A stretch of DNA of 64,000 nucleotides, taken from contig NZ_JAERQM010000002.1 of NCBI RefSeq assembly GCF_019029495.1, positions 783,968 through 847,967 on the forward strand, given 5' to 3'. This document shows, one piece after another, positions 33,422 to 42,828 of the stretch. How positions within the stretch are numbered: the stretch's first letter is position 1; each line of letters opens with the position of its first letter. A model generated the notes under the pieces. That model saw nothing but the letters and a program-made list of their open reading frames with translations. It was not told the origin of the DNA and did no database searches. The position numbers were made by a program, and so were the translations under genes. This DNA is from Falsiroseomonas oleicola (GTDB taxonomy: Bacteria; Pseudomonadota; Alphaproteobacteria; Acetobacterales; Acetobacteraceae).

Positions 33422-34174
33422 TCACAGGCTGCTCACGGTATGGCCGCCATCCACCACCAGCACCGATCCGGTCATGTAGCGGGAGGCGTCGGAGGCCAGC
33501 AGCAGCAGCGGCCCGTCGAGGTCCTGCAACTGGCCGAGCCGGCGCTGCGGAATGCGCCTGATCATCGCCACGCCGCCGGGCGATTCCCAGAAATCGCGGT
33601 TCAACTCGGTCTCGATATAGCCGGGCGCGATGGCGTTCACGCGGATGCCGTGCCGCGCCCATTCCAGCGCGAGGGACTTCGTCATCTGGATCACGCCCGC
33701 CTTGGACACGGCATAGGACAGCACGCCGCCCGCCTGCCGCAGCCCGAGGATGGAGGCGATGTTGATGATGCAGCCGCCGCCGCGATCCTTCATGCTGCGC
33801 GCCATGCGCTGCGCCAGGAAGGCCATGCCCTTGAGATTGGTGTCGATCACCGCGTCCCAATCGGCCTCGGCCTGGTCCAGCGCTGCGCCTTCCCGGACGA
33901 TGCCGGCATTGTTCACCAGGATGTCGATCGCGCCGGCCGCGTCTTCCAGCCCAGCCCAGCCGGCCGGATCGGCGATGTCGAGGCGCAGCGTCGTGGCCGT
34001 GCCGCCCGCGGCTCGGATGGATTCGGCCACCACCTCCAGAGCCTCCACCCGCCTTGCCGCCAGCACCACCTCCGCCCCCCGCGCCGCCAGGCAGGCGGCA
34101 AAATGGGCGCCGAGGCCGGAGGAGGCGCCGCTGACGAAGGCGCGCTTGCCGGACAGATCCATCAGGCTGGTCAA
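33422..34174 (-). CDS. Short-chain dehydrogenase/reductase (SDR)
   Basis: A 250-residue classical SDR with SGASSGLG cofactor loop, ARR after beta-2 (suggesting NADP), NNAGIV, S...YAVSK catalytic residues and MTGSVLVVDGGH near the end. The assigned start is TTG at 34174 with GGGAGGAA 10-11 bases upstream; ATG 34162 would shorten the N-terminus by four residues but lacks a ribosome site. It is the first gene of the operon with the ACAD10/11-like dehydrogenase and kinase, and probably oxidises or reduces a hydroxy/oxo-acyl intermediate of that pathway. Confidence 0.9.
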   Translation of the reverse strand: MTSLMDLSGKRAFVSGASSGLGAHFAACLAARGAEVVLAARRVEALEVVAESIRAAGGTATTLRLDIADPAGWAGLEDAAGAIDILVNNAGIVREGAALDQAEADWDAVIDTNLKGMAFLAQRMARSMKDRGGGCIINIASILGLRQAGGVLSYAVSKAGVIQMTKSLALEWARHGIRVNAIAPGYIETELNRDFWESPGGVAMIRRIPQRRLGQLQDLDGPLLLLASDASRYMTGSVLVVDGGHTVSSL

Positions 34175-34244
34175 GATCGCCTGTTCCTCCCATATCGAGC
34201 CGCGAGGCTAGGACGGGCCGGCAACAGCGTGAAGGGGATATCCA

Positions 34245-35111
34245 TTGACCAGCCGCACCGTGAAGGCGCTGCATCCGGCGCTGCGCGACGATATCGGCGA
34301 CCTGACCACGCGGCGCCCGCTGCCCGGGCCGGGGCTGGAGCAGGTGGACCCCTTCCTGTTCCTCAACCATCACGGTCCGCAAGTGTATCCGCCGAACAAT
34401 CGCGGCCTGCCCTTCGGCCCGCATCCGCATCGCGGCTTCGAGACGGTGACCTTCATCCTCGACGGCGAATTGGCGCATCTGGACAGCGGCGGCCATGAAA
34501 GCGTGATCCGCGCCGGCGGCGTGCAGTGGATGACCGCCGGGCGCGGCCTGGTGCATGCGGAGATTTCGCCGGAGTCCTTCAAGCGCCAGGGCGGCGCGCT
34601 GGAGATCCTGCAGCTCTGGGTCAATCTGCCGGCGCGGCTGAAGATGACGACGCCCGCCTATACCGGCCTGCAGCGCGCCGATATTCCGGCCATCGCGGCG
34701 GATGCGGGGCGCGTGCAGATCGATCTGATCTCCGGCGAATGGGAAGGGCAGCAGGGGCCGATCCGCTCCGAAACCGGCATCGCCATGGCGGTGCTGCGCT
34801 TCGAGGCCGGCGGTGCGCTCAGCCCCGCCGTGCCGCCCGCGCATAATGTCTTTCTCTATGTCGTGCGCGGCGAACTGGCCGTGTCAGGCCGACAGGTTCC
34901 GGCTGGCAACCTCGTCACGCTGAACCAGGATGGCGATGCGGTGGAGATGCTGGCCGGCACGCAGGGCGCCCTGGTGCTGTTCGGCCATGCGATGCCCTTC
35001 GACGAGCCCGTCGTCGCGCATGGCCCCTTCGTGATGAACACCGCGCAGGAAATCCAGCAGGCGGTGCGCGACTATCAGCGCGGGCTGTTCGGCGGCATCC
35101 CCGGCGGCTGA
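34245..35111 (+). CDS. Pirin-family protein
   Basis: A 288-residue bicupin of the pirin family; some members are quercetin 2,3-dioxygenases, others redox-sensitive regulators. The four metal ligands are present: two His in GPHPHRGFETVT (about 63-65), then His and Glu in GRGLVHAEIS (about 105-107). The start is TTG at 34245 with AAGGGGA 8-9 bases upstream. It is divergent from the SDR operon and its last 37 bases overlap the end of the convergent TetR gene. Length is usual for the family. Confidence 0.92.
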   Translation: MTSRTVKALHPALRDDIGDLTTRRPLPGPGLEQVDPFLFLNHHGPQVYPPNNRGLPFGPHPHRGFETVTFILDGELAHLDSGGHESVIRAGGVQWMTAGRGLVHAEISPESFKRQGGALEILQLWVNLPARLKMTTPAYTGLQRADIPAIAADAGRVQIDLISGEWEGQQGPIRSETGIAMAVLRFEAGGALSPAVPPAHNVFLYVVRGELAVSGRQVPAGNLVTLNQDGDAVEMLAGTQGALVLFGHAMPFDEPVVAHGPFVMNTAQEIQQAVRDYQRGLFGGIPGG

Positions 35112-35755
35112 GGCGCCGCAAGGGCGCCGCGCAGATAGATACCGACGGCGTTCCGCACCAGATCCTGCAACTGCGCATCGTCGGGCGGCGGCATCAGCCC
35201 CAGCATCATCATCATCTGCGGCCCGCCCAGCACCATGCCGAACAGCAGGCGGGAGGCCTGCTCCGGATCGCCCGGCGCCAGGTGGCCCGCCTGCATCTCC
35301 ACCGCGATGCGCCGCTGCAGGGGGCTGGCGCCGGCCTTCAGCTTCACGCGGTGGAAGGCCTCCGCCAGTTCCGGGGAGCGCTGCCCCTCCGCGATCACCA
35401 GCCGGAACAGCGCGGTCTGGCGTGGCGCCAGAAGATGCCGCGCAGCCATCAGCAGCGTGCCGGTCAGCGCCTGTTCCAGCTCGGGCTCCCGCTCCAGCTC
35501 CGTGTCCAGGTGCAGCGGGGCCAGGGCCGTGCCGACGGTCGCCTCGAACAGCGCGGCCTTGGAGGGGAACAATTGATACAGCGTGCGCTTCGACATGCCG
35601 GCAGCGCGCGCCACCTCATCCATCCGCGCCGCGCCATAGCCGTCGCGCAGGAAGATGCTGGCGGCGGCATCGCAGAGAAGGCGGCTGCGCGCCGCCTCCG
35701 GCATCGGGTCGCGCCCCGGGCGGCGGCGCAGCACATCCGCCTGCACCGGCGTCAC
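35075..35755 (-). CDS. TetR-family regulator, last gene of the RND efflux operon
   Basis: A 226-residue TetR regulator. The helix-turn-helix lies at about 38-57 ([27 protein letters not shown] region), followed by a helical ligand domain rich in methionine near the C-terminus ([12 protein letters not shown]). The start is GTG at 35755, whose GTGA overlaps the RND pump stop; ATG 35704 is an in-frame alternative. Being co-transcribed last with pump and adaptor genes, it likely gives negative feedback through an operator before the adaptor gene. It overlaps the convergent pirin gene by 37 bases. Confidence 0.9.
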   Translation of the reverse strand: MTPVQADVLRRRPGRDPMPEAARSRLLCDAAASIFLRDGYGAARMDEVARAAGMSKRTLYQLFPSKAALFEATVGTALAPLHLDTELEREPELEQALTGTLLMAARHLLAPRQTALFRLVIAEGQRSPELAEAFHRVKLKAGASPLQRRIAVEMQAGHLAPGDPEQASRLLFGMVLGGPQMMMMLGLMPPPDDAQLQDLVRNAVGIYLRGALAAPQPPGMPPNSPR

Positions 35756-38700
35756 TCCGCCGGGGCCGGCAGCGGTGCCGCCGTCTCAACCGGCCTGGCC
35801 TCCTGCTTCGGCCGGGTGCGGAACAGCTTCAGCACCAGCAGGAAGAACAGCGGCACGAAGATCACGGCCAGGATGGTGCCGGTGACCACGCCGCCGATCA
35901 CGCCGGTGCCGATGGCATTCTGCGCGCCGGAGCCGGCGCCGGTGGAGATCGCCAGCGGCACCACGCCGAGCGTGAAGGCGAGGGAGGTCATGATGATCGG
36001 CCGTAGCCGCAGCCGCGCGGCTTCCGCCGCCGCCTCCACCAGGCTGAGCCCGCGGTCGAAGCCCTCCTTCGCGAATTCCACGATCAGGATGGCGTTCTTG
36101 GCGGAGAGGCCGATGGTGGTCAGCAGGCCGACCTGGAAATACACGTCGTTCGACATGCCGCGCAGCAGGCTGGCCAGCACCGCGCCGAGCACGCCCAGCG
36201 GCACCACGAGCATCACCGCCGTCGGGATCGACCAGCTTTCATACAGCGCCGCCAGGCACAGGAAGACGACGAGCAGCGAGATGGCATAGAGCGCCGGCGC
36301 CTGGCCGGAGGCGCCCTGCTCCTCATAGGAAATGCCGCTCCAGGCAAAGCCGAAGCCGGGCGGCAGTTGCGCGGCCAGCCGCGCCATCTCCGCCATCGCC
36401 TCGCCACTGGTCCGCCCGGGCGCGGGCGCGCCCTGGATCTCGCGGGAGGCGATGCCGTTGAAGCGTTCCAGCCGTGGCGAGCCGGAAATCCACTCGGTGC
36501 GGCCGAAGGCGGAGAAGGGCACCATCTGGCCGCTGGCATTGCGCACGAACCAGCGGTCCAGGTCGCCCGGCAGCATGCGCGATTCCGCCTCGCCCTGGAT
36601 ATAGACGCGCTTGATGCGGCCACGATCCAGGAAGTCGTTCACGTAGGTCGAGCCCCAGGCGGTGGACAGCGTGGTGTTGATGTCGGAGACGGAAAGCCCC
36701 AGCGCGCTGGCCCTTTCCCAATCCACCACCAGGCGGAACTGCGCCTCGTCATCCTGGCCGTTCGGGCGGACCGCCACGAGCACAGGGCTTTGCGCGGCCA
36801 TGCCCAGCAACTGGTTGCGCGCCTGCATCAGCGCCGCATGGCCGGCGCCCGCGCGGTCGAGCAACTGGAAGGTGAAGCCGGTGGCATTGCCGAGTTCCGT
36901 GATCGCCGGCGGGGCGAAGGCAAAGACCATGGCATCCTGGTAGGTGGCGAAGTGGCGGCTGATGCGCGCGGTCAGCGCCTGCACGCTGTTCTGCGCGCCG
37001 GCCCGCTCGCTCCAGGGCCGCAGGCTGATGAAGCCGAGGCCGGCATTCTGGCCGCGACCGCTGAAGCTGAAGCCGTTGATGCCGAAGTTGGAGGCGACGA
37101 CATCCTTCTCCTCCTCCATCAGATAGCGGTTCAACTCATCCAGCGCGCGCTGCGTGCGTTCGGTGGTGGCGCCGGGGGGGGCCACGACCTGCACGAAGGC
37201 GGTGCCCTGGTCCTCATTCGGCAGGAAGCCGCCGGGCAGGCGCAGGAAGGCGAAGCCGAGGGCGGCGAGCAGCGCGGCATAGATCGCCATCATCCGCCAG
37301 GGGCGGCGCAGGCTGCCGCGCACGCCACGCTCATAGACCGCGGTCGTGCGGTCCACGCCCCGGTTGAACAGGCCGAAGAAGCCGCGCTTGCCCTGGCCGG
37401 GCTTGTGCGGCTTCAGCATGGTGGCGCAGAGCACCGGCGTGAAGAAGATCGCCACCAGCACCGACAGCGCCATGGCGGTGGCGATGGTGATGGAGAACTG
37501 CCGGTAGATCACGCCGGTGGAGCCGCCGAAGAAGGCCATCGGCAGGAACACGGCGGACAGCACCAGGCCGATGCCGATCAGCGCGCTGGTGATCTGGTCC
37601 ATCGATCGCCGCGTCGCCTCGATGGGGGAGAGGTGTTCCTCCGCGATCACGCGCTCGACATTCTCCACCACCACGATGGCGTCATCGACCAGCAGGCCGA
37701 TGGCCAGCACCAGGCCGAACATGGTCAGGGTGTTGATGGAATAGCCCACAGTCGACAGCACGGCGAAGGTGCCCAGCAGCACCACCGGGATCGCCAGCGT
37801 CGGGATCAGCGTGGCGCGCCAGTTCTGAAGGAACAGGAACATCACCAGGAAGACCAGCACCACCGCCTCGATCAGCGTATGCACGACGCTGGTGATCGAA
37901 AGGCGCACGAAGGGGGTGGTATCGTAGGGGTAGACCACCTCCAGCCCCGCAGGGAAGTTGCCGCGCAGCCCGTCGATGGTCGCGCGCACCGCAGTCGCCG
38001 TGTCCAGCGCATTGGCGCCGCTGGCCAGGCGGATGCCGATGCCAGCGGCGGGGCTGCCGTTGAAGCGGGCGGAGTTGGCGTAGCTCTCAGCGCCGATCTC
38101 GACGCGCGCCACATCGCGCAGCCGCACCTGCGCGCCATCAGCCTGCACGCGCAGCAGGATGGCGCCGAAATCCTCCGGCGTCTGAAGGTAGGACGGGCCG
38201 ATGATGGTGGCGTTCAACTGCTGGCCGGGGACGGAGGGCAATGCGCCCATCTCGCCGGAGGAGACCTGCACATTCTGCGCCTGGATGGCGTTGCGCACAT
38301 CGCCCGGCGTCAGCCCGTAATTCACCAGCTTCGCGGGATCGAGCCAGATCCGCATGGCGAATTGCGCGCCGAAGACCTGGTAGTCGCCGACGCCCGGCGT
38401 GCGGCTGATCGGGTCCTGGATGGTGCTGACCAGGAAGTCCGAGATATCGGCGCTGCCCATCCGCCCGTCGGTCGAGACGAAGCCCACCACCATCAGGAAG
38501 TTGCTGGTGGACTTCGCCACGCGGATGCCCTGCTGCTGCACGGTCTGCGGCAGGCGCGGCACGGCGAGCTGCACCTTGTTCTGCACCTGCACCTGCGCCG
38601 TATCCGGGTTGGTGCCCTGGGCGAAGGTGAGCTGGATGGTCGCCGCGCCGTCCTTGGTGGTCTGGGAGGAGAAGTACAGCAGCCCGTCGATGCCGCTGAG

Positions 38701-38904
38701 CTGCTGCTCGATCACCTGCACCACCGTGCTCTGCACCGTCTCGGCGGAGGCGCCGGGATAGCTGACGGTGACGGAGATCGCGGGCGGGGCGATGGCCGGA
38801 TATTGTGCGATGGGCAGCGTGCGCAGGGCCAGCAGCCCCGCCAGCATGATGCCGATGGCGATCACCCAGGCGAAGACGGGGCGGTCGATGAAAAAACGTG
38901 CCAT
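35752..38904 (-). CDS. RND efflux pump inner-membrane transporter (AcrB/MexB-like)
   Basis: A 1050-residue HAE1-type RND transporter, a proton-driven pump that expels hydrophobic compounds. TM1 starts at about 10 ([20 protein letters not shown]). The proton-relay DD pair is in [15 protein letters not shown] (about 408), and further family motifs are [20 protein letters not shown] and the C-terminal [21 protein letters not shown] (about 935). Repeated halves and length match AcrB. The adaptor gene lies 10 bases upstream and the TetR gene overlaps the stop. No outer-membrane channel gene is included, so a TolC-type protein encoded elsewhere must complete the pump. Confidence 0.96.
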   Translation of the reverse strand: MARFFIDRPVFAWVIAIGIMLAGLLALRTLPIAQYPAIAPPAISVTVSYPGASAETVQSTVVQVIEQQLSGIDGLLYFSSQTTKDGAATIQLTFAQGTNPDTAQVQVQNKVQLAVPRLPQTVQQQGIRVAKSTSNFLMVVGFVSTDGRMGSADISDFLVSTIQDPISRTPGVGDYQVFGAQFAMRIWLDPAKLVNYGLTPGDVRNAIQAQNVQVSSGEMGALPSVPGQQLNATIIGPSYLQTPEDFGAILLRVQADGAQVRLRDVARVEIGAESYANSARFNGSPAAGIGIRLASGANALDTATAVRATIDGLRGNFPAGLEVVYPYDTTPFVRLSITSVVHTLIEAVVLVFLVMFLFLQNWRATLIPTLAIPVVLLGTFAVLSTVGYSINTLTMFGLVLAIGLLVDDAIVVVENVERVIAEEHLSPIEATRRSMDQITSALIGIGLVLSAVFLPMAFFGGSTGVIYRQFSITIATAMALSVLVAIFFTPVLCATMLKPHKPGQGKRGFFGLFNRGVDRTTAVYERGVRGSLRRPWRMMAIYAALLAALGFAFLRLPGGFLPNEDQGTAFVQVVAPPGATTERTQRALDELNRYLMEEEKDVVASNFGINGFSFSGRGQNAGLGFISLRPWSERAGAQNSVQALTARISRHFATYQDAMVFAFAPPAITELGNATGFTFQLLDRAGAGHAALMQARNQLLGMAAQSPVLVAVRPNGQDDEAQFRLVVDWERASALGLSVSDINTTLSTAWGSTYVNDFLDRGRIKRVYIQGEAESRMLPGDLDRWFVRNASGQMVPFSAFGRTEWISGSPRLERFNGIASREIQGAPAPGRTSGEAMAEMARLAAQLPPGFGFAWSGISYEEQGASGQAPALYAISLLVVFLCLAALYESWSIPTAVMLVVPLGVLGAVLASLLRGMSNDVYFQVGLLTTIGLSAKNAILIVEFAKEGFDRGLSLVEAAAEAARLRLRPIIMTSLAFTLGVVPLAISTGAGSGAQNAIGTGVIGGVVTGTILAVIFVPLFFLLVLKLFRTRPKQEARPVETAAPLPAPAE

Positions 38905-38914
38905 GTCGGTCTGC

Positions 38915-40108
38915 CTAGCTGCGGGCCTGCGGGGTCGCGGGCGGTGTGGCCCCGCGTTCGGTGGCGTTCACCCGCGCACCGGGGCGGATGCGCTGCACGC
39001 CTTCCACCACCACGCGGTCACCGGCCGCCAGCCCCTCCGTCACCATCCAGTTGGTGCCGATGGCGCGGCTGGTGCGCAGGATGCGCTGTTCCACAACGCC
39101 CTCCGCATTCACCACATAGGCGAAGGGCTCGCCGCGCGGGGTGCGCAGTACGCCCTGCTGCGGCACCATCAGCGCCCGGTCGGTGACGCCTTCCGCCACT
39201 TCGGCGCGCACGAACATGCCGGGCAGCAGAAGCTGGTCCGGATTCGGAAACACGGCGCGCAGGGTGACGGAGCCGGTGCCCTGGTCGACGATGACCTCGG
39301 AGAACTGGATCTGGCCGGGATGCGCATAGGTGGAGCCATCCTCCAGGATCAGCTTCGCCGGCGCGCGGTCCGCCGCGTCGCGTCGCAGCGCGCCGCTTTC
39401 GACGTCGCGGCGCTGGGCCAGCAAGGCGGAGTTGGGCTGGGTGACGTCCACATAGATCGGGTCGAGCTGCGTCACCGTGACCAGCGCGGCCGCCTGGTTC
39501 GCGGTGACCAGCGCGCCCACCGTGGCGCCGGACCGGCCGGTGCGGCCGGCGATGGGGGAGGTGACGCGGGTATAGCCGAGATCGATCCGCGCCGTGTCCA
39601 GCGCCGCGCGGGCGGAGAGCACATCGGCCTGGGCCTCGCGCAGCGTCGCCTCGGCATTCTCCAGGTTCTGCTGGCTGACCGCCTGGGACCGCACCAGGGC
39701 GCGATAACGGTTGGCGGTGCCGGCGGCGGCCCGCTGGGTGGCCTCCGCCCGGGCCAGGGCAGCCTCGGCGCGGGTCACGGCATTCTCGAAGGACCCGGTG
39801 TCGATCTGGAACAACGGCTGGCCGGCGGTCACGGCCTGGCCCTCGGTGAACAGCCTTTCGCGCAGCAGGCCGCCGACCTGCGGGCGGACCTCCGCCACCT
39901 GGAAAGCGGCGGTGCGGCCGGGCAGCAGGGTGACGACCGGAATGGCCTGGCGCTGCAGCGTCACCACCGTCACCGGGGTGGGGGGCGGCGGGGCGGGCTG
40001 GGCGGCGGCGCCGCGGGGCTGTTCCTCGCAGGCGGCGAGCAGCAGCAGGCCAAGACCGGCGAAGGCGATGCGGCGGGTGGGGAGCGGCAAGCCGCGATCA
40101 GGGAACAT
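38915..40108 (-). CDS. RND efflux periplasmic adaptor (AcrA/MexA-like lipoprotein)
   Basis: A 397-residue membrane-fusion protein. The lipobox LLLLAAC places the lipidated cysteine at about residue 26. The lipoyl half-motifs ([18 protein letters not shown] and [15 protein letters not shown]) flank a coiled-coil hairpin (about 110-165), and a beta-barrel with PGMFVRAEV follows. It links the RND pump to an outer-membrane channel. GAGG lies close before the ATG. First gene of the three-gene operon, with a recognisable promoter and operator upstream. Confidence 0.95.
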   Translation of the reverse strand: MFPDRGLPLPTRRIAFAGLGLLLLAACEEQPRGAAAQPAPPPPTPVTVVTLQRQAIPVVTLLPGRTAAFQVAEVRPQVGGLLRERLFTEGQAVTAGQPLFQIDTGSFENAVTRAEAALARAEATQRAAAGTANRYRALVRSQAVSQQNLENAEATLREAQADVLSARAALDTARIDLGYTRVTSPIAGRTGRSGATVGALVTANQAAALVTVTQLDPIYVDVTQPNSALLAQRRDVESGALRRDAADRAPAKLILEDGSTYAHPGQIQFSEVIVDQGTGSVTLRAVFPNPDQLLLPGMFVRAEVAEGVTDRALMVPQQGVLRTPRGEPFAYVVNAEGVVEQRILRTSRAIGTNWMVTEGLAAGDRVVVEGVQRIRPGARVNATERGATPPATPQARS

Positions 40109-40120
40109 GCGACCTCATAG

Positions 40121-40173
40121 GGAAACTGGTGCGTTTCCTGGATGGGATACCCGCCGGTTTCCCAAAGAGTCAA
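40121..40173 (-). promoter_or_regulatory. Promoter and probable TetR operator of the RND operon
   Basis: On the minus strand TTGACT (40168-40173) and TATCCC (40144-40149) are 18 bases apart. Just downstream, GGAAAC-N6-GTTTCC (40121-40138) is an inverted repeat covering the expected transcription start, and GGTTTCCC (40156-40163) repeats one half inside the spacer. This is the likely site for the operon's own TetR. Another repeat, GCAAC-GATAT-GTTGC (40174-40188), lies just upstream of the -35. Confidence 0.5.
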
Positions 40174-40233
40174 GCAACGATATGTTGCGACGCAGCATGG
40201 CGGAGCGGAGGGTGGTTCTGCTACATCCTCCCC

Positions 40234-40983
40234 GTGCAGATCCCTCAGCGGACAGAGCTGGAAAAGGTGAAGGCCCGGCTGCGCGCCCTGGCCGCCAAGA
40301 CCATTGATCGCGGCTGTTCCGAGGCCGAGGCGATGATGGCCGCCCAGAAAGTGGGCGAGCTGCTGGAGGTCTATGGCCTGACCATGTCCGAGGTCGAGCT
40401 GCGGGACGAACCCTGCCTGCAACGTGACATCGTGATCACCGGCCCCCGGCTTCAGGCCGTCGGCATCATCTTCATGGCGATCCTGCGCCTGACCGAGACG
40501 CGCGGCTGGATGGTCGGCCGCAACCACTTCGTGCTGTTCGGGCTGGAGCCGGATGTGCTGATGGGCGAGTACCTGATGCATGTGGTGGCTGGCGCGGTGG
40601 ACCATGAGGAGGCGCTGTTCCGGGCCAGCGAGGCCTATCGCCGCAGCCGCCAGACGCCGCAGCAGCGGCTGCGCAGCTTCCGCTATGGCTTCGCCGAGCG
40701 GGTTTCCGAACGGATGGATGAACTGGCCGCCCAGCGCCAGGCCAGCATGACCACCCCCGCTGCCTCAGGCGGCGGCACCGCGCTGGTGGTGGCGAAGGAG
40801 AAGCGGGTGGCGGAGGCGTTTCGCGACCTCGGCATCCGCCTGCGCTCCCGCACCACGACGCGCCGTGTCAGTGACAACGCCGCCTTTCGCCAGGGGGCTG
40901 CCGCCGGCGGGCGGGTCGCGCTGGAACGGCCGGTGGGGGCGGGGGCCGGCACGCCGCGCCTGCCGGGGCGCCGCGGCGGGTGA
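40234..40983 (+). CDS. DUF2786/DUF7168-domain protein of unknown function
   Basis: A 249-residue protein. Residues 5-50 (KVKARLRALAAKTIDRGCSE, then AMMAAQKVGELLEVYGLTM) match the DUF2786 helical domain, and the next ~90 residues (ITGPRLQAVGIIF to HVVAGAVDHEEALF) look like the DUF7168 partner domain. The C-terminal third is basic and glycine-rich with an RSRTTTRR patch, possibly nucleic-acid binding. The start is taken as GTG 40234, the first in-frame start codon before the conserved region; the ribosome site is weak. The stop overlaps the next gene (GTGA), which encodes an HExxH protein. Function unknown. Confidence 0.78.
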   Translation: MQIPQRTELEKVKARLRALAAKTIDRGCSEAEAMMAAQKVGELLEVYGLTMSEVELRDEPCLQRDIVITGPRLQAVGIIFMAILRLTETRGWMVGRNHFVLFGLEPDVLMGEYLMHVVAGAVDHEEALFRASEAYRRSRQTPQQRLRSFRYGFAERVSERMDELAAQRQASMTTPAASGGGTALVVAKEKRVAEAFRDLGIRLRSRTTTRRVSDNAAFRQGAAAGGRVALERPVGAGAGTPRLPGRRGG

Positions 40984-41414
40984 GCCGGGGCGACGCGGCC
41001 GCCCGGCGCCTCTATGCCTGGGAGGACCGGGTGGTCGCGCTGCTGGACCGTTCGGTGGTGCCCTTCGCGCAGATGCAGGCGCTGGTCGATCATGTCTGGG
41101 CAGCGGAGGGGCTGCGCTGGCCGCCGCGCATGCGGCCCCGCAAGGCCACGCGCGGTGTTCTCGCCACCGGCAGCCGTCTGGCGATCGAGGCGCCCGAAAG
41201 CCTGCCGAGCTGGGTGCTGCTGCATGAGATCGCGCATGCCCTGGCCGATGCGGGGGAGGGCGACACGGCTGGGCATGGGCCGGATTTCGTCGGGCTTTAT
41301 GTCGGCCTGCTGGTGCGGCATGCGCGCATGGATGGCGCGATGCTGGCGGCGAGCCTGGCCGAGGCCGGCATCGCCTGGAACCCCGCCGCGCGGCCGGTGC
41401 TGGTCGGCGATTAG
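40980..41414 (+). CDS. Small zincin-like protein (HExxH), unknown substrate
   Basis: A 144-residue protein with a short metallopeptidase core: VLLHEIAHALADAG (HExxH, about 80-93) followed by GHGPDFVGLYVGLLVRH, which would supply the third ligand. This arrangement resembles SprT-like or minimal zincins. The GTG start overlaps the DUF2786 gene stop, so the two products are made together. There is no signal peptide, so it should act in the cytoplasm. Whether it is a protease or a metal-binding partner of the DUF2786 protein is open. Confidence 0.8.
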   Translation: MSRGDAAARRLYAWEDRVVALLDRSVVPFAQMQALVDHVWAAEGLRWPPRMRPRKATRGVLATGSRLAIEAPESLPSWVLLHEIAHALADAGEGDTAGHGPDFVGLYVGLLVRHARMDGAMLAASLAEAGIAWNPAARPVLVGD

Positions 41415-41433
41415 GGCCTGGCGGAAGCTGGGC

Positions 41434-41739
41434 TTAGCGGCGGCGTGTCAGCAGCGACACCCACACGAGGATGACCATGACATTCACGGTGATTGTGGGG
41501 ATGAGGATCAGGGTTCCAACTCCGGCAACCACCGTGCCCACCGTCCGATCGAGCCGTAGTTCGGCCAGTTCCTCTTTGCAGCGTTCAACCGCCTCCCACC
41601 GCTCCGGGTAATAGGACCTTGCGATGCAGTCCGTCAGGAAGGCTTGTCGCGGGGTGCCCTTAACGAAGGTCGACGCAGCTGCGGCGACGGCCAGTCCGAG
41701 CGTTACAACGACCGCTGCTGATCGCCATTTCAAGAACAT
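41434..41739 (-). CDS. Small membrane protein, unknown function
   Basis: A 101-residue protein with two hydrophobic segments, about 8-25 (AAVVVTLGLAVAAAA) and about 70-93 (VGTVVAGVGTLILIPTITVNV), and a charged loop between them carrying two cysteines (TDCIARSYYPERWEAVERCK). The start ATG 41739 gives a basic N-terminus before the first helix. Local composition is lower in G+C (32 of 60 bases at 41461-41520) than the surroundings near 70%, which suggests recent acquisition or relaxed selection. I do not recognise the family, and expression is uncertain. Confidence 0.6.
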   Translation of the reverse strand: MFLKWRSAAVVVTLGLAVAAAASTFVKGTPRQAFLTDCIARSYYPERWEAVERCKEELAELRLDRTVGTVVAGVGTLILIPTITVNVMVILVWVSLLTRRR

Positions 41740-41842
41740 CCCGCTGCACCCTTGCTCCCACCAGATGCTAGCGCAACGGTCGGTTCGGATCCAATCCAAG
41801 GTGACCGCAAATCGCTTGACCCGGCTGCGAGTGTGGCAGGCA

Positions 41843-42727
41843 CTAGCCCGTCGCGCAGGCCAGGAAGGCGCGCGCGAGCGCCGTGGGCTGGCACGGGGTC
41901 GCCAGCCAGATGCTGGTGGTGGCGCCCGTATCGGCCAGCGGGCGATGCGTCACCTCCGCCACCTGGATCTGCGCGAGCGAGGCCGGCATCACCGCGATGC
42001 CGAGCCCCGCGGCCACCAGCCCGATCAGCGTCGAATTCTCCCGCGCCGTCTGGGTGATCTGCGGCGCGAAGCCGGCGGCGCGGCACAGGCCGAGGAACTG
42101 GGCGTGCAGCGTGGTGCCGACGGCGGCGGAGAAGAAGATCAGCTTCTCCTCCGCCAGCCGGGACAATTGCAGAGGGCCGCCTTCCGCCGCCAGCGGATGG
42201 TCGCTGCGCATCATCGCCATCAGCGGCTCCCGCAGCAGTTCCACCGCGGCGATATCGACCGGGATATGCTCCGCCGAGGGGCAGCGCAGGAAGCCGGCAT
42301 CCAGCTCCCCCCGCCGCAGCGCATCCACCTGCTCCAGCGTCGGGCTTTCGCGCAGCGTCAGATGCACATCCGGCAGCCGGGCACGGAAGGCGAGCACGGC
42401 GCGGGTGAAGGCGGGCAGCAGCGGCGCGGAGGCGAAAAGGCCCATGCGCAGCTCCCCGATCTCGCCCCGCCCGGCGCGCCGCGCCACCAGCTCCGCCCGC
42501 CTGGCCTGGGCCAGCGTGGCCCGGGCTTCGGTCAGGAACACCTTGCCGGCCTCGGTCAGCGCCACATGGCGGGTGCCGCGTTCGAACAGCTTCGTGTCCA
42601 GCTCCGCCTCCAACTGGCGGATCTGCTGGCTCAGCGGCGGCTGCGCCATGCCGAGGCGCTGCGCGGCGCGGGTGAAGTGCAGCTCCTCCGCCAGGGCGAC
42701 GAAGTAACGAAGCTGGCGGAGATCCAT
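41843..42727 (-). CDS. LysR-family transcriptional regulator
   Basis: A 294-residue LysR regulator. The N-terminal helix-turn-helix (about 1-60) has the classic LRQLRYFVALAEELHFTRAA and QPPLSQQIRQLEAELDTKLF. The effector domain (about 90-290) has the periplasmic-binding fold with LVAAGLGIAVMPASLAQ near residue 240. It is divergent from HyuB/HyuA pair 2, which LysR proteins usually control, and a CAATA/TATTG inverted repeat lies between them. The subgroup resembles regulators of aromatic or organic-acid use (CatR/BenM-like start). Confidence 0.94.
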   Translation of the reverse strand: MDLRQLRYFVALAEELHFTRAAQRLGMAQPPLSQQIRQLEAELDTKLFERGTRHVALTEAGKVFLTEARATLAQARRAELVARRAGRGEIGELRMGLFASAPLLPAFTRAVLAFRARLPDVHLTLRESPTLEQVDALRRGELDAGFLRCPSAEHIPVDIAAVELLREPLMAMMRSDHPLAAEGGPLQLSRLAEEKLIFFSAAVGTTLHAQFLGLCRAAGFAPQITQTARENSTLIGLVAAGLGIAVMPASLAQIQVAEVTHRPLADTGATTSIWLATPCQPTALARAFLACATG

Positions 42728-42740
42728 AGGCAGGGCATCT

Positions 42741-42763
42741 CAATACAGAGGTGTTTTATATTG
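42741..42763. promoter_or_regulatory. Probable LysR operator
   Basis: CAATA (42741-42745), 13-base spacer, TATTG (42759-42763) form an AT-rich inverted repeat 14 bases before the lysR start and 66 bases before the hyuB start. Composition and placement fit a LysR recognition site that controls both genes. Confidence 0.5.
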
Positions 42764-42828
42764 GACCCCTTGTTTCGCCCTGGATAGCCTTCACGCAGTT
42801 GCAGCATTCCAGCCGGAAGGGCCTTGCC

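Noticed and set aside
36367..39186. A 939-codon frame antisense to the RND pump
   Set aside because: It mirrors a clear AcrB-type gene and consists of His/Gln/Asp/Arg-rich shadow sequence.
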